Positions 22,401 to 29,877 of a DNA stretch of 64,000 nt are shown here, in pieces. Made by a program: the position numbers and the translations under genes. A model generated the notes under the pieces. That model made no database searches and was not told the DNA's origin. It worked only from the letters and a program-made list of their open reading frames with translations. This stretch comes from Caprella mutica (Eukaryota; Arthropoda; Malacostraca; Amphipoda; Caprellidae), in the NCBI GenBank assembly GCA_947561585.1, contig CANNZV010001035.1:1-64000 (forward strand), read 5' to 3'. Within the stretch, counting starts at the first letter, position 1; every line of letters begins with the position of its first letter.

Positions 22401-23415
22401 CCAAGAGAGTATTGAGAGTGGGCATTCTTTTCAGTCTGATGCTGCAACTTTCAGTAGCAATCTGACAACTCATTGGGTTTCACCGCGATTTTCCTTGTCT
22501 GTGGCTAATAAAAACGGTCTTTTGAATAAAACAGGGAGAAGAGAGCTCGCTAAAATATTCAAATCAATTATTAATTAATTTAAATAATGAAAATAAGAAG
22601 GTAAAAATAAATATATTATTCTTTTTCTGAATCAGTTTGATGAAAACAAGGCAGGATATCTCAAATTAGGTACCTACTCACGTATTTGATATTTTTTATT
22701 ACTACCTATTTTTCTACTTGTTACCCAAAGAAATGAAAAGTTTTAAATCAATCATTTTTGAAATTACAACGACATTATCAGTAAAAAGTGCAGGATCTTC
22801 TCATCCCACACATCGACAATTTTTATTGCCCAGCCATGTGGCTGATGTCCCACATCTAGTCATTTTTAGTGCCTAGTGTGTACAGGGCATAAGAGCAACC
22901 TAGTTGCCAGCTCATAGAGCTGATGCAGTGATGTTGATGTGAGTAACTGCTCAGTCAGTCAAAGCGAAAAAAATGCGTAACCTAGTTGCCAGTTCCTAGA
23001 ACTCTAACACGGTCTCCAACCTTCCCCTACAGTCGATCAATGTTCACTCAGGTTGTGATCGCACAACCGTGATGTGACAACTGTAACAATTTAAATACAC
23101 AACAAAAGCACTAGGGTTTATAGGATGCAAAATACAAACCTCAGCTTGCTTGCTATAACAGAGCAAATTAAACACTACGGTGGTTACTACCAAAGTAAGC
23201 CAACGCTAGTACACCGAGTATTTACACTGTCTACCTTAATTTAGGCAAGTAACAAACGTCACTGAAACACGATTGAAGCTAATCAATATGATCTGAAACG
23301 CACGAGTATTTTATTAAGTATATGAAAAGTAGTTACATGTTTATTTTTTAAGTATGTGAAAAGTATATGTTTTCTTTCTTTTCAGGATTTCATTTATTTC
23401 GAGAAGAAGAATTAG
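4487..23415 (+). CDS. PLSCR: Phospholipid scramblase, six-exon gene with four alternative last exons
   Basis: Predicted Ca2+-dependent phospholipid scramblase, moving lipids between membrane leaflets. Exons: 4487-4526, 11642-11752, 12059-12276, 12602-12766, 16345-16506, then one of 18666-18695, 20721-20744, 20964-21017 or 23386-23415. Every junction is GT..AG and in phase, giving 232 residues plus a tail of 7-17. Family landmarks seen: short Pro-rich N-terminus (MSYPPLPPQTNQPG), LTQVDHLMIKQQVEMLE, TGFETANKY, the FAAEDSGCCTRMCCGP block, a Cys cluster CDSCCFPC that is palmitoylated in relatives, GKISKNWSG, the Ca2+-binding-like segment DADTFGVSFPMD, and the C-terminal hydrophobic helix KAVLLGAVFLIDF. 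The ATG at 4487 follows a likely untranslated part starting after an AG at 4451-4452. The introns are full of MITEs. Which last exon is used cannot be told from sequence. Confidence 0.93.
4527..4850 (+). repeat. 31-bp minisatellite made of scramblase exon-1 splice donors
   Basis: Starts exactly at the exon 1 / intron 1 boundary. The exon end CCAACCAGCCAG|GTAAGT is followed by repeats of GTAAGTGTATACTCTTAGTATAACCAGCCAG. There are eight GTAAGT copies and about three GTTAGT variants, each preceded by the exon-like CCAG or CAAG. Because 31 is not a multiple of 3 and the unit holds an in-frame stop, use of a later donor would truncate the protein. Confidence 0.9.
4910..5240 (+). mobile_element. 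Dispersed repeat family E, partial copy
   Basis: Shares long stretches with copies at 8705-9135 and 26226-26722: GCAGTTTTAGAGGATAGCGC, CAACTACGAGGTCTTAGATT, CTATCACCTCTTCATTTTCC, and CCTTTTGACGTAAGCG near the end. No coding potential. The class (SINE, MITE or other) is not clear. Confidence 0.75.
5241..5515. other. Scramblase intron 1, unique AT-rich
   Basis: No feature recognised. Confidence 0.4.
5516..5706. mobile_element. Fold-back MITE, family A, TA-flanked
   Basis: Bounded by TA on both sides (TAGGGTAAGTT..ACTTACCCTA). Inverted arms meet at a centre containing ATGATACCTGCAGGT. The short frame through it is palindrome read-through, not a gene. Confidence 0.8.
5930..6165. mobile_element. 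Fold-back MITE, family C (pogo/Tigger-like ends)
   Basis: Palindrome with arms CTCCTCTATAATGAAATCCT and its complement, around a centre where CTGCCTTTAATGTTCATCAG is followed at once by its inverse. Related copy at 16779-17020. CTCTATAATGAA-type ends resemble pogo/Tigger non-autonomous elements (inference). Confidence 0.8.
6166..7071. other. Scramblase intron 1, no gene seen
   Basis: AT-rich. Around 6784-6815 it shares AACTAGCGGATACAAAAAAC with 48960-48985, so it holds a dispersed-repeat fragment. Otherwise nothing recognised. Confidence 0.4.
7072..7221. mobile_element. Fold-back MITE, family A, diverged
   Basis: Left arm TAGGCTAAGTATCAAGTTAT, right end AACTAGTAACTTACCCTAA. Inner arms CGAACAGTTTCACATTTTCG and its diverged inverse. 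Confidence 0.65.
7241..7432. mobile_element. Fold-back MITE, family A, well preserved
   Basis: TA-flanked (7239-7240 and 7433-7434). Almost perfect palindrome: GGGTAAATTACGAATTATCG on the left, its inverse on the right, with ATATAAATAAAAAACGATAT arms and a central CAAATTACCAATAAAAAT loop. Confidence 0.85.
7433..8704. other. Scramblase intron 1, no gene seen
   Basis: AT-rich unique sequence. No open frame with protein-like composition, no tandem repeat or inverted repeat noticed. Confidence 0.45.
8705..9135 (+). mobile_element. Dispersed repeat family E, nearly full copy
   Basis: Starts CCCCCAGGGGCTCTATCCTG, contains GCTGTCTGTGGTGAATGG and GAGGATAGCGCTAGGGTTAT, and ends TTTGGTTCCGAAGCAGACGT. 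The centre is shortened relative to 26226-26722. The open frame starting at 9013 runs out of it into a Pyr-rich tract and is not protein-like. Confidence 0.8.
9328..9547 (+). repeat. 29-bp minisatellite with palindromic unit
   Basis: About seven copies of GTGATAGACTATCACTTGAAAGACTGAGA. Each unit contains the perfect inverted repeat GTGATAGACTATCAC, so either strand can form a row of hairpins. Confidence 0.9.
9548..10435. other. Scramblase intron 1 with a family E fragment
   Basis: Positions 10010-10115 carry a fragment of dispersed family E (TATTCACGGAGTAGCTTTTC). The rest is unremarkable. The open frame at 10048-10335 begins inside that fragment and has no recognised similarity. Confidence 0.5.
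10436..10567. mobile_element. Fold-back MITE, family B
   Basis: GGGCTGTGACTGACAATATG at the left, CATATTGTCACAACCCC at the right, inner arms TTAATAAATCCTGAAAA / TTTCTAGGATCTACGATT. A shorter relative of 1915-2085. Confidence 0.75.
10725..10905 (+). repeat. Dispersed repeat family F
   Basis: Aligns with 36345-36550 through CTTGTTATTCGCA, GGTGGAGCGATT, AACGGGTCAAAG, TATTGGATGGTCAAGG and GTATGCGCTCTAC. Two diverged copies in the window. Class unknown. Confidence 0.7.
11229..11335 (+). mobile_element. Dispersed repeat family E, left end only
   Basis: CCCCCAGGGGCTCTATCCTG through GGATTATG, matching the first ~110 bp of the copy at 26226. The rest of the element is missing. Confidence 0.7.
11480..11621. 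mobile_element. Fold-back MITE, family A, left arm truncated
   Basis: Centre is a perfect palindrome of 34 bp around TGATACCTGCAGGTATCA. The right arm runs to GGTAATTTACCCTA; the left arm stops early. It lies 20 bp before scramblase exon 2. Confidence 0.8.
12767..13045 (+). repeat. ~27-bp minisatellite made of scramblase exon-4 splice donors
   Basis: Begins exactly at the exon 4 donor (TTTGAG|GTGAGG) and repeats GTGAGGGGTAGTGCACACCA + GTTTGAG about eleven times, so each unit repeats the last coding bases TTTGAG and a GTGAGG-like donor. The first unit is 25 bp, and a TGA lies in the read-through frame, so later donors would add a premature stop. Open frames on the other strand here are repeat artefacts. 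Confidence 0.92.
13115..13662. mobile_element. hAT-type non-autonomous element with 8-bp target duplication
   Basis: Terminal inverted repeats start CAGGGTACAGGAACATAACG and are perfect over about 30 bp. Flanks GGCTGCTG (13107-13114) and GGCTGCTC (13663-13670) form an 8-bp target duplication with one mismatch, typical of hAT elements. 548 bp, no open frame. Confidence 0.88.
13904..16261. mobile_element. Possible fold-back element with repetitive ATGCATATGC arms
   Basis: Ends GGGTTGTGACATTATGCA and TATGCAATGTCACAACCC are inverted and TA-flanked. Inside each end lies an array of ATGCATATGCA-type words (13912-14100 and 15985-16255), oriented as internally repetitive inverted arms. The 2.36-kb span includes a family E copy. 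It could equally be two separate insertions sharing the same ends. Confidence 0.55.
15510..15990 (-). mobile_element. Dispersed repeat family E, minus-strand copy
   Basis: Starts TTTAGTAGGGGTTTAACGTC, contains GACCTCGTAGTTGAAGAGCA, and ends in GACAGCTTCAGGAT, the inverse of the copy at 26226-26722. It lies inside the 13904-16261 span. Confidence 0.8.
16779..17020. mobile_element. Fold-back MITE, family C
   Basis: CAGTAGTACTCCTCTATAAT and ATTATAGAGGACTTCTACTG at the ends. Inner arms with TTTTCTTTAGTCTGCC and its inverse meet near 16890. Same family as 5930-6165. TA precedes the left end. Confidence 0.82.
17021..17687. other. Scramblase intron 5, AT-rich, nothing recognised
   Basis: No open frame, tandem repeat or inverted repeat noticed. 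Confidence 0.4.
17688..18001. mobile_element. hAT-type MITE with perfect 8-bp target duplication
   Basis: Ends CAGGGCTATGGAGTTGGAGT and ACCGACTCCGCAGCCATG are inverted, with iterated GGAGTCGG motifs inside. Direct flanks AATGAAAG occur at 17680-17687 and 18002-18009. 314 bp, non-coding. Confidence 0.88.
18666..18695 (+). CDS. PLSCR: Scramblase alternative last exon 6a (DFNYFERKA)
   Basis: Acceptor CTATTTTCAG is followed by GATTTCAATTACTTCGAGCG, stop TAA. Phase 0, matching exon 5, and supplies the DFxxFE motif that follows the C-terminal helix in scramblases. Predicted full protein 241 residues. Confidence 0.8.
   Translation, partial: DFNYFERKA
18745..18945 (+). repeat. 22-bp minisatellite downstream of last exon 6a
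   Basis: About eight copies of GACTCTTAATCACTCACACA plus two bases. A shorter array of the same unit follows exon 6b, so it predates or was copied with the segmental duplication. Confidence 0.88.
18975..19517. mobile_element. Possible TIR element between the two duplicated exon blocks
   Basis: Left CTTAAAGGGATAGTAAAGTC, right TGACTGTACTGCCCGCCCCT followed by TTAAG. The ends are imperfectly inverted. The small frames at 19221-19560 are probably not genes. Confidence 0.45.
20721..20744 (+). CDS. PLSCR: Scramblase alternative last exon 6b (DFSYFER)
   Basis: Same acceptor context as 6a. Exon GATTTCAGTTACTTCGAGCG, then TTAA: a 3-base difference brings the stop two codons earlier than in 6a. Phase 0. 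Predicted protein 239 residues. Confidence 0.75.
   Translation, partial: DFSYFER
20790..20930 (+). repeat. 22-24-bp minisatellite downstream of last exon 6b
   Basis: Copies of CTTAATCACTTACACAGTGA with variants, homologous to the array at 18745-18945. Confidence 0.82.
20964..21017 (+). CDS. PLSCR: Scramblase alternative last exon 6c (DFTYFER plus 10 residues)
   Basis: Acceptor TTTTTTTTCGCAG then GATTTCACTTATTTTGAACG, open for 17 codons to a TAA (DFTYFERCSGYWHKMNY). Phase 0. The tail is longer than in 6a/6b/6d and adds a Cys. Predicted protein 249 residues. It may be a decaying copy. Confidence 0.65.
   Translation, partial: DFTYFERCSGYWHKMNY
21121..21503. mobile_element. TIR element with AAGGCCCCTTTTACACG ends
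   Basis: Left AAGGCCCCTTTTACACGCTA, right TAACGTGTAAACGGGGCTTT. Further inside, GGAGTGATTTATCG matches ATAAATCACTCC in inverse. Iterated GTGTAAAC words. GGCCCC-type ends suggest a hAT- or PIF-like MITE (inference). Confidence 0.78.
21504..22307. other. Scramblase 3' region, no exon seen
   Basis: A short family E fragment near 21615-21655 (GGAGTAGCTTTTTTGTA). Otherwise unremarkable. Confidence 0.4.
22308..22888. mobile_element. TIR element with GCCCCGTACACACTAGGCAC ends
   Basis: GCCCCGTACACACTAGGCAC at the left and GTGCCTAGTGTGTACAGGGC at the right, one mismatch over about 25 bp. 581 bp. The two short frames inside do not look like genes. Confidence 0.82.
23386..23415 (+). CDS. PLSCR: Scramblase alternative last exon 6d (DFIYFEKKN)
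   Basis: Acceptor TTTCTTTTCAG then GATTTCATTTATTTCGAGAA, stop TAG. Phase 0. The most distal candidate and the only one followed by a clear polyadenylation signal (23720), so it may be the default end. Predicted protein 241 residues. Confidence 0.78.
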   Translation, partial: DFIYFEKKN

Positions 23416-23479
23416 AAGTGCACAACTGAGCCCTAAAGGTCACTCACCACTGGACTGTAATCTGAAGAACTGCATTGTC

Positions 23480-23640
23480 TCTCTGTTGCTTTGTGCTGCA
23501 ACTCTTGTGTTGCATAGTTCTGCAACTCCTGAGTTGCATGGTGCTGCAACTCCTGAGTTGCATAGTTCTGCAACTCCTGAGTTGCATAGTTCTGCAACTC
23601 CTGAGTTGCATAGTGCTGCAACTCATGAGTTGCATACTAG
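23480..23640 (+). repeat. 24-bp minisatellite in the scramblase 3' UTR, palindromic unit
   Basis: About six copies of TGCAACTCCTGAGTTGCATA plus GTTC. Each unit contains the inverted repeat GCAACTC..GAGTTGC, so an mRNA ending here would carry a row of short hairpins. Open frames on both strands are by-products. Confidence 0.9.
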
Positions 23641-23719
23641 TTTTTGCATTGTATTAATTTTAGGTGTTGAATCACATGTTTCTATTTAAGATATTGCAAT
23701 TTAAAATGTTTAGCTCGAA

Positions 23720-23725
23720 AATAAA
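23720..23725 (+). terminator. Polyadenylation signal AATAAA for scramblase
   Basis: AATAAA 305 bp after the stop of last exon 6d. Confidence 0.6.
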
Positions 23726-23990
23726 TACTCCAGCTATTGGTCCTCGTGCTGAAGCTTTAGAATTAAATTTCAACGGTAACTCCATAATTTGCTACTTTAT
23801 TTCACTTTAATATCGTCTCCATTGTACGTTCAGAGAGATGGTCCATTAAATGACATGAATGATGTAAAAAGCTTCTACTTTTTAATGATGTAAAGCATGG
23901 CCTTATTTCATAAAGTTGTCACTAACTTAAATAGATGATAGTACTTTTGTTTGGTTAAGAAATACTAGGGTAAATGTCTAGGTTTGGGTG

Positions 23991-24104
23991 GGGTAAGTTC
24001 TGAGTTAACGGTCGGTGTCATATTTTCGATAAAATATGAAACCAATTTTCATTAACAAAATATTTTGGTTCTTGTGGAACTGTCCGATAACTCGTAATTT
24101 ACCC
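23991..24104. mobile_element. Fold-back MITE, family A, short form
   Basis: GGGTAAGTTCTGAGTTAACG at the left, ATAACTCGTAATTTACCC at the right. The centre has AACCAATTTTCATTAACA and little of the usual core. Confidence 0.75.
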
Positions 24105-24127
24105 TAGGTCACTACATGTACTAACTA

Positions 24128-24218
24128 GGGTAAAGTACCAATCACCGGACTGAAGGAAAATTAGTGTAACTGTAACTATACGGTAACTGTGTCTCTAACG
24201 GTGACTGGTCCTTTACCC
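24128..24218. mobile_element. Short fold-back MITE, GGGTAAAGTACCAATCACCG ends
   Basis: GGGTAAAGTACCAATCACCG and CGGTGACTGGTCCTTTACCC are inverted, TA-flanked (CTAGGG..CCCTA). 91 bp. It lies 24 bp from the previous element. Confidence 0.75.
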
Positions 24219-24559
24219 TATAGTTACTCCACTAATCAACATTTTCCATTTTAGTTTCATCAGTAGGTGTTAAATATAGTTAGTTAGTTATTTGAACATT
24301 GCATACGTTTGTACCAAGTGTTTCTGCTATGATTTAAGTTTTCGTCAGAATGGTGGAAAAATTTATATTTTTTAGATACATTGTTTTTTCTCATTTTTTT
24401 TTACATATTTCTCTTTTCTTTTTACATATTATTTCTTTGAATTTCATATAGTAGCCACAGTATTTTTTTAAATCCGAAAGATAGTGTTAAAAATATTTTC
24501 ACATTTCACCTACTTGGTAAATCTATTTCTTGTGATCCGTCCTATTTTATATACAGCTT

Positions 24560-24700
24560 TTAGATGGTAGGTAGCACCGAGTAGCTTTTTTGAATCCACG
24601 TGCATTTCGCAGTTGCCTTCGTCAGTTTTTACGGAACTATTTTCCTACTCGTCTTCCTCACTGAAGTCCTTTGCTTTACTGAGTTTTTAACATCGAACTG
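24560..24700 (+). mobile_element. Dispersed repeat family E, decayed fragment
   Basis: GAGTAGCTTTTTTGAATCCA and the AGTCCTTTGCTTTACTGAGT tail resemble the right half of family E, with many changes. Confidence 0.45.
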
Positions 24701-24851
24701 ACTAAAAAATATGAGATTAAAAATATTAATTCTTTAAAACTATATCTAAAAATAAAGATAAAAATATAAATTCTTTAAAACTCCTATAGTATCTACTTAA
24801 TATAAAAAATATTAAAATTATAAGTGATCTATAATGTAAAATAATAAAGGT

Positions 24852-24973
24852 TAGGGGTTACGAATTATCGGTTGGTTCACATTTTTCGGTCATATTAGGA
24901 AAAATTAAATAATTATTATTTCACTCTTATATGACCGAATATGTGAAACTGACCGATAATTCGTAACTTATCC
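24852..24973. mobile_element. Fold-back MITE, family A, short form
   Basis: GGGGTTACGAATTATCGGTT and CCGATAATTCGTAACTTATCC, inner CATTTTTCGGTCATATTAGG / CTTATATGACCGAATATG. Confidence 0.8.
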
Positions 24974-25189
24974 TAGTTAGCATCTTGACACTGTCGCTAA
25001 TAGATTACTTATTATTTTCCACTCTAATATGAATAAATAATACACTGTGTTCACACAGTCATTTTTGTTGTAGAGAAAGTTTACAGTGTGACGTCACTAA
25101 AACAAACCTTCGCTTCATAAATATATATCTTTACTTGAATGATTATTAATAGGATTTTGTTAAAGAATGATATAATTACGTTACCCATG

Positions 25190-25405
25190 ATTTGGTGTTG
25201 ATGACGTCACACATGAATTGGTGTTGATGACGTCACGCATGATATTGGTGTTGATGACGTCACGCATGATTTGGTGTTGATGACGTCACGCATGATTTGG
25301 TGTTGATGACGTCACGCATGATATTGGTGTTGATGACGTCACGCATGTTATTGGTGTTGATGACGTCACACATGATTTGGTGTTGATGACGTCACGCATG
25401 ATATT
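25190..25405 (+). promoter_or_regulatory. Array of eight CRE palindromes (26-27-bp repeat)
   Basis: Eight copies of a unit GATGACGTCACGCATGATTT + GGTGTT, each holding the full CREB/ATF palindrome TGACGTCA. Dense spacing of one site per 26-27 bp (about 2.5 helical turns). It lies 4.5 kb upstream of the NUPR1-like gene, whose vertebrate relatives respond to stress signalling. Enhancer function is inference; it may be only a satellite. Confidence 0.85.
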
Positions 25406-25564
25406 AATGACGCGGTATATTGTCTCTACTTCATAAATGAAAGAACGAAGAACAAAAGTGTCAGTGTGAAGCTATTGAATTCTATTTGTAATAGATGTTA
25501 TTATATATAAATGTCAGTTCTAACCATCTACAGACGTGTTACCGACCAACAACATTTCGGTACT

Positions 25565-25691
25565 GGGGTAAGTTCTGAGTTGCCGAACTGTTCCAAATTT
25601 CCGATCATTTAAAAAAAGTGTATAATGAATATTATATAATTTTTCTTACATTATCAAAAAGATGAAACCGTTCAATAACTCGGAACTAACT
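25565..25691. mobile_element. Fold-back MITE, family A, diverged
   Basis: GGGGTAAGTTCTGAGTTGCC at the left, CAATAACTCGGAACTAACTC at the right, with GAACTGTTCCAAATTTCCGA arms. Confidence 0.65.
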
Positions 25692-25880
25692 CTTTTTATT
25701 TAATTAATGGTACTTACTATTGATAAGTTTTATTAATGGTACAAAGTTTATTGCTGATAAAACAGTTTCTCAACTAATGAAAGTTATAAAACAACAGTTT
25801 TTATAATCACAAACCAAAAATGTTTATCTGTATTGTACCATATTACCTTCTACCTGTTCCTATATAAAATACTTAATGTA

Positions 25881-26078
25881 GGGTAAGTTACGAATTACCG
25901 GACATTTCCACATTTTCGGTCATATAAGAAAAAATATCTGTTAACGTTTTAACTCTTTATTTTAATTTGTTAATAAAAAACTTTTTTTTTTATTAACCAA
26001 TTAAAATAACGAGTTGAAATGGTAATATTTTTTTATGACCGGAAATATGGCAGTGTCCGCTAATCCATACCTTCCCCT
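25881..26078. mobile_element. Fold-back MITE, family A
   Basis: TAGGGTAAGTTACGAATTAC at the left, ATACCTTCCCCTA at the right. Long arms TTAACGTTTTAACTC and its inverse around an A/T-rich loop near 25985. Confidence 0.75.
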
Positions 26079-26225
26079 ACTCCATATGGTCACAGATACT
26101 TAGCCCTAACTAGCAAAGTGTTCTCACTCTATAGCCTGTGTGTGTGTGTCACAGTAGCTCTCATGTATCTCATGTCAATCATATTAATAAAGAAAAGAAA
26201 CTTGAAAAGTGTCCTCTATTCATCT

Positions 26226-26722
26226 GCCCCCAGGGGCTCTATCATGAAGCTGTCTGTGGTGAATGGAAGAGTAGGGGGGTGGCGTCCCTTGGGCCCCGAA
26301 CTGTTGTAAATTGGATTATGGATTGTCTTTTTTCATTATTACCATGTTTATCATTTTTTTTAGCGCTACTTGCAGTTTTAGAGGACAGCACTAGGGTTAT
26401 GCTCTTCAACTACGAGGTCTTAAATTTTGTGTTAGGTAGGCTCGTAGGCTTCATTTACTATCACCTCTTCATTTTCCTCTACCATCCGTGAGTGCAGCCA
26501 CCGGTGCTTGTGTCCCTTTTCTTCACATTACTTGGTAAGTGACTGCATTCATGGAGTAGCTTTTCTGCATCCATGAGCTTGTCACCGACGGTGGTAAATG
26601 ACTTTGTTCATGGAGCCACTTTCCTTTCTTACTGCTTCTTCTAGTCCCTTGTATTTAATTTCCTTTTGACGTCAGCGCTATGGCCTTTGGTTCCGAAGCA
26701 GACGTTAAACCCCTACTAAATT
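26226..26722 (+). mobile_element. Dispersed repeat family E, most complete copy
   Basis: Order of blocks: CCCCCAGGGGCTCTATCATG, GCTGTCTGTGGTGAATGG, GGGCCCCGAACTGTTGTAAA, TTGCAGTTTTAGAGGACAGC, CAACTACGAGGTCTTAAATT, CTATCACCTCTTCATTTTCC, GAGTAGCTTTTCTGCATCC, CTTGTATTTAATTTCCTTTT, GACGTCAGCG, GGTTCCGAAGCAGACGTTAA and CCCCTACTAAA. About 500 bp, no protein-coding frame; I see no clear pol III boxes. About ten full or partial copies occur in this window in both orientations. Confidence 0.85.
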
Positions 26723-26734
26723 AAAAATAAAATT

Positions 26735-27015
26735 AACGTTACTTGCAGTTTTGTGCTCTTCAACTACGAGGTCTTAGATTTTGCGTTAGGTAGGCTCGTA
26801 GGCTTATTCACTATCATCTCTTCATTTGGTAGTGACTGCATTCACGAAGTAGCTTTTCTTCCTCCATGAGCTTGTCGACGACTGTTGCAGGTGACTTTGT
26901 CCATGGAGTCACTATCTTTTTTGACTGCTTTTTCAAGTCAGTTGTATTTAATTTCCTTTTGAGGTCAGCGTTATGGCCTTTGGTTCCAAAGCAGACGTTA
27001 AACCCCTACTAAAAT
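26735..27015 (+). mobile_element. Dispersed repeat family E, second tandem copy, shortened
   Basis: Starts at ACGTTACTTGCAGTTTTG and runs to the same right end (CAGACGTTAAACCCCTACTA). It directly follows the previous copy, with an internal deletion between TTCATTT and GGTAGTGACTG. Confidence 0.8.
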
Positions 27016-29139
27016 ATATTAATTACGAAATGATAAACCACTCAGTTTTTTAATTCATCTATAACTTTATATTAACTCTCTAGAGAAGTGTGTCTTAAAA
27101 TTTTTCTAGTTTCTTTACAATTACCCACTTAAATAATTTCATTACCCTTCAGGAAGTTTCGTGGAATATGAAAGTATAGATGATATTATTAGTCTGGTAA
27201 TGTAATAAATAATACTTAATCGCTATACTTCAATGAAAAAATGACTGAAGATATTGCAGGAAAGAAAGTAGCTTAAATAGCTAATATAAAATAAACATAA
27301 ACTACAATTAATCAATTACAATCAACACTTAATGCATTGTTTATCAGATTTTCAGTAATTTGATTTAGTTACCCTTTTCCTGAACATTTTCTTTGGTAAG
27401 AAAAATTCTATAGAAATGGCTAACTATTCTATATTAAATCATTTATTTTCACATAAATCATCTCTATTTAGTTGCTAATATCTTTGTGTTATTTTATAAT
27501 TATATTATGTAAAATATAATTGGTACATCACGAATTTTCAATAAATTTACTAAAATCATGATCAAGAAATTTAATTACGTGAGTTACAAATTTGATTATA
27601 TTTTTGTAATCCGTATTTAATTTAAATGGCAACACTTTCTTATTATTAAATTTTCATTTAATAATAATCCGAGATTTACCTTCACATCGTTTCTTTGAAG
27701 TGCTAGTAAATATTAATTATCAAATTAAATACATTAGTGTTTATATAATTCGAGTTGACAACCAATTAAGGCAGCTGATTAATGATATGAAAAATAACGC
27801 AGTACCTACCTGCTAGAATTTCTTTTAATGTCGAGCCCTATATTTCACTTGCATCATATTAACTTACTATCTCTTATCATTTAATTGGCTTTCTGCAAGT
27901 CATCTCTCTTCTTGGATTTCTACGAATGTAATTTTCTTTGAGTTGTGTCCACACATGGTGAAATTTATAATGAATGACGTCACGAAAACGCTACCTAGTT
28001 GGGTTTAAACTATTTACTAAATTTTAGATTTAAATTTTTTAAGCTGTATTATAAAATGTATAATAAATATAATTTATATATAAATAGTCAAATAAAAACA
28101 ATAAAGTCAACAAGGTCTACCTACATTATACATATGATATACCTGCATGGTTATTGAAATTTTGCAAGTCATATTGTAACCATGAGATGCAAATACGTGA
28201 TTTTATGAAAAACTTATATCATAATTATTAATCATTTCACAGACAGAATACGTTTATTAATCAAAATAATTTATTATAACTACTATTATACATTAAATGA
28301 ATTTCAATTAATCTATACAGGAAGATACGTATTGCATTTCAATAATAACAAGTAATACCTATATTATCAATCCAACAAAGGAATAACTTTAAAATATAGG
28401 CTAACACAAAGAAGTAGGAAGTAAGGTACATTTATTTATATTGATATACATACTGGTATAGCAACCGTCTTACACTGTACCTATAGCTATATCATTAAGA
28501 CATATGTCTACATATAACAAGGTCTAAATAGATCGTTGAAGTATTTTATTAATTAATCTTTATTTCAATAAATTACCTACAGAAATTGACTAAGGTGTGT
28601 ACTTTTAAAATAAAATCATACAAATAAGTAGCTAAAGTATATTAAATAATCTTTCCTGCGCAATACTAGGTACCTACCTATAATCTAATATTTTTACCTC
28701 ATGTAAGTAGTTACTAAGTACCTAGTTACTTTAATCTTTGTCTTAGTTCTTTAATATCAGAGAAAGATAATATTTGAATATCAAGAGTGCATTAAGAATC
28801 ACGAATAAGTTTGATTAGGTTATTCAACGCTATTTCCGTCATTTTTAAACTAATAATCATGTTTTTACATTTCATATGAACGGGATGAATTATTTTGTAC
28901 CGTTTGTTTTGTTGACCTCCAAGATTACAAATTGAAGATAGTAGTGACAATATCCTAAGTGACGTCATAGACGCTAAGCTTTAAATGTATCACTATTGAA
29001 AGTGTCGACTAATTCATACAATTAATTTCAACTACACATTAGTTCATTATCAATAATACCAATGTGAAACAAAATAAGCCTTCTGTATTCTGTATATTTG
29101 TATTTAAAACTTGGTGTTTATGACGTCATAAGGTCTTTT
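27016..29139. other. AT-rich intergenic region with scattered CRE-like sites
   Basis: No exon or repeat seen. TGACGTCA-type words appear at about 27974, 28960 and 29121, continuing the CRE enrichment that leads toward the NUPR1-like promoter. ACCTA/TAGGT words are frequent. Confidence 0.5.
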
Positions 29140-29144
29140 ACTTT

Positions 29145-29345
29145 TACAGTCTTCATTTTCTGTACTGTGATTACCTTTGTCCTGAGAGAGATGTATTAAA
29201 TATATTGATTTACAGTCTTTATTTAATAGGCAGTGGTGAGCTCTGTTCTAACTGAGACGTATTAAATATATTGATTAACAGTCTTCATCTAATGTACTGT
29301 AGTGACCTCTGTCCTGATTGAGACGTATTAAATATATTGATTGGT
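29145..29345 (+). repeat. Three diverged ~66-bp tandem repeats upstream of the NUPR1-like gene
   Basis: Each unit has ACAGTCTTCATYTAATGTAC, then CTCTGTCCT and GAGACGTATTAAATATATTG. Divergence between units suggests an old array. Confidence 0.75.
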
Positions 29346-29850
29346 AGACAAGCAGCCAATGGGGAGCGGCGTATCATTTCTCTGGTTACTCATGGCAACT
29401 GAGAACGCAATCGATATTTCCTCTCCTGTAAATTTATTCTCATCTCAGGTGACCTTTACAAGACATTCAACTCCTTTTTCGATTTCTATTACGTTTGATT
29501 GAGTCATGACAACTACGACGTAGTTCCTAAAATACATTGCATCATGTATTTTTTAGTGTGTCAGCTGATAGTGGTTTTGTATACGTAGTATGCATAATAT
29601 ACATAGAGACAATCGAGCGTTTTGCGTACGTGACGTCATCAAAGCAACACACTAAAATTGAAAAATATCTTATGACAGTTTGAATAACTGAAACAATTTG
29701 TTAAAATATTCTTATTCAAACAATATTTAACGTAATTGGCTAACTTTACTAACCTTGAAGTTGAATTTAAAGTGTTGACTGGATGACGTGCGGTACACAA
29801 ACCATCACTATTGTCAGGACCATTTCAACTCGATACACAGAGGATGTGTG

Positions 29851-29858
29851 TATATATA
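29851..29858 (+). promoter_or_regulatory. TATA box of the NUPR1-like gene
   Basis: TATATATA, first base 29 bp upstream of the A of a TCAGT initiator at 29880, the standard spacing for an arthropod core promoter. Confidence 0.75.
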
Positions 29859-29865
29859 GAACAGC

Positions 29866-29873
29866 TGACGTCA
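29866..29873 (+). promoter_or_regulatory. CRE palindrome between TATA box and initiator
   Basis: Perfect TGACGTCA lying at about -14 to -7. A bZIP site this close to the start would overlap the footprint of the basal machinery. Another TGACGTCA lies at about 29631. Confidence 0.6.
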
Positions 29874-29877
29874 AGTT

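Noticed and set aside
26226..26722. Family E as an LTR
   Set aside because: No TG..CA ends, no primer-binding site or paired copy enclosing retroviral-type coding sequence.
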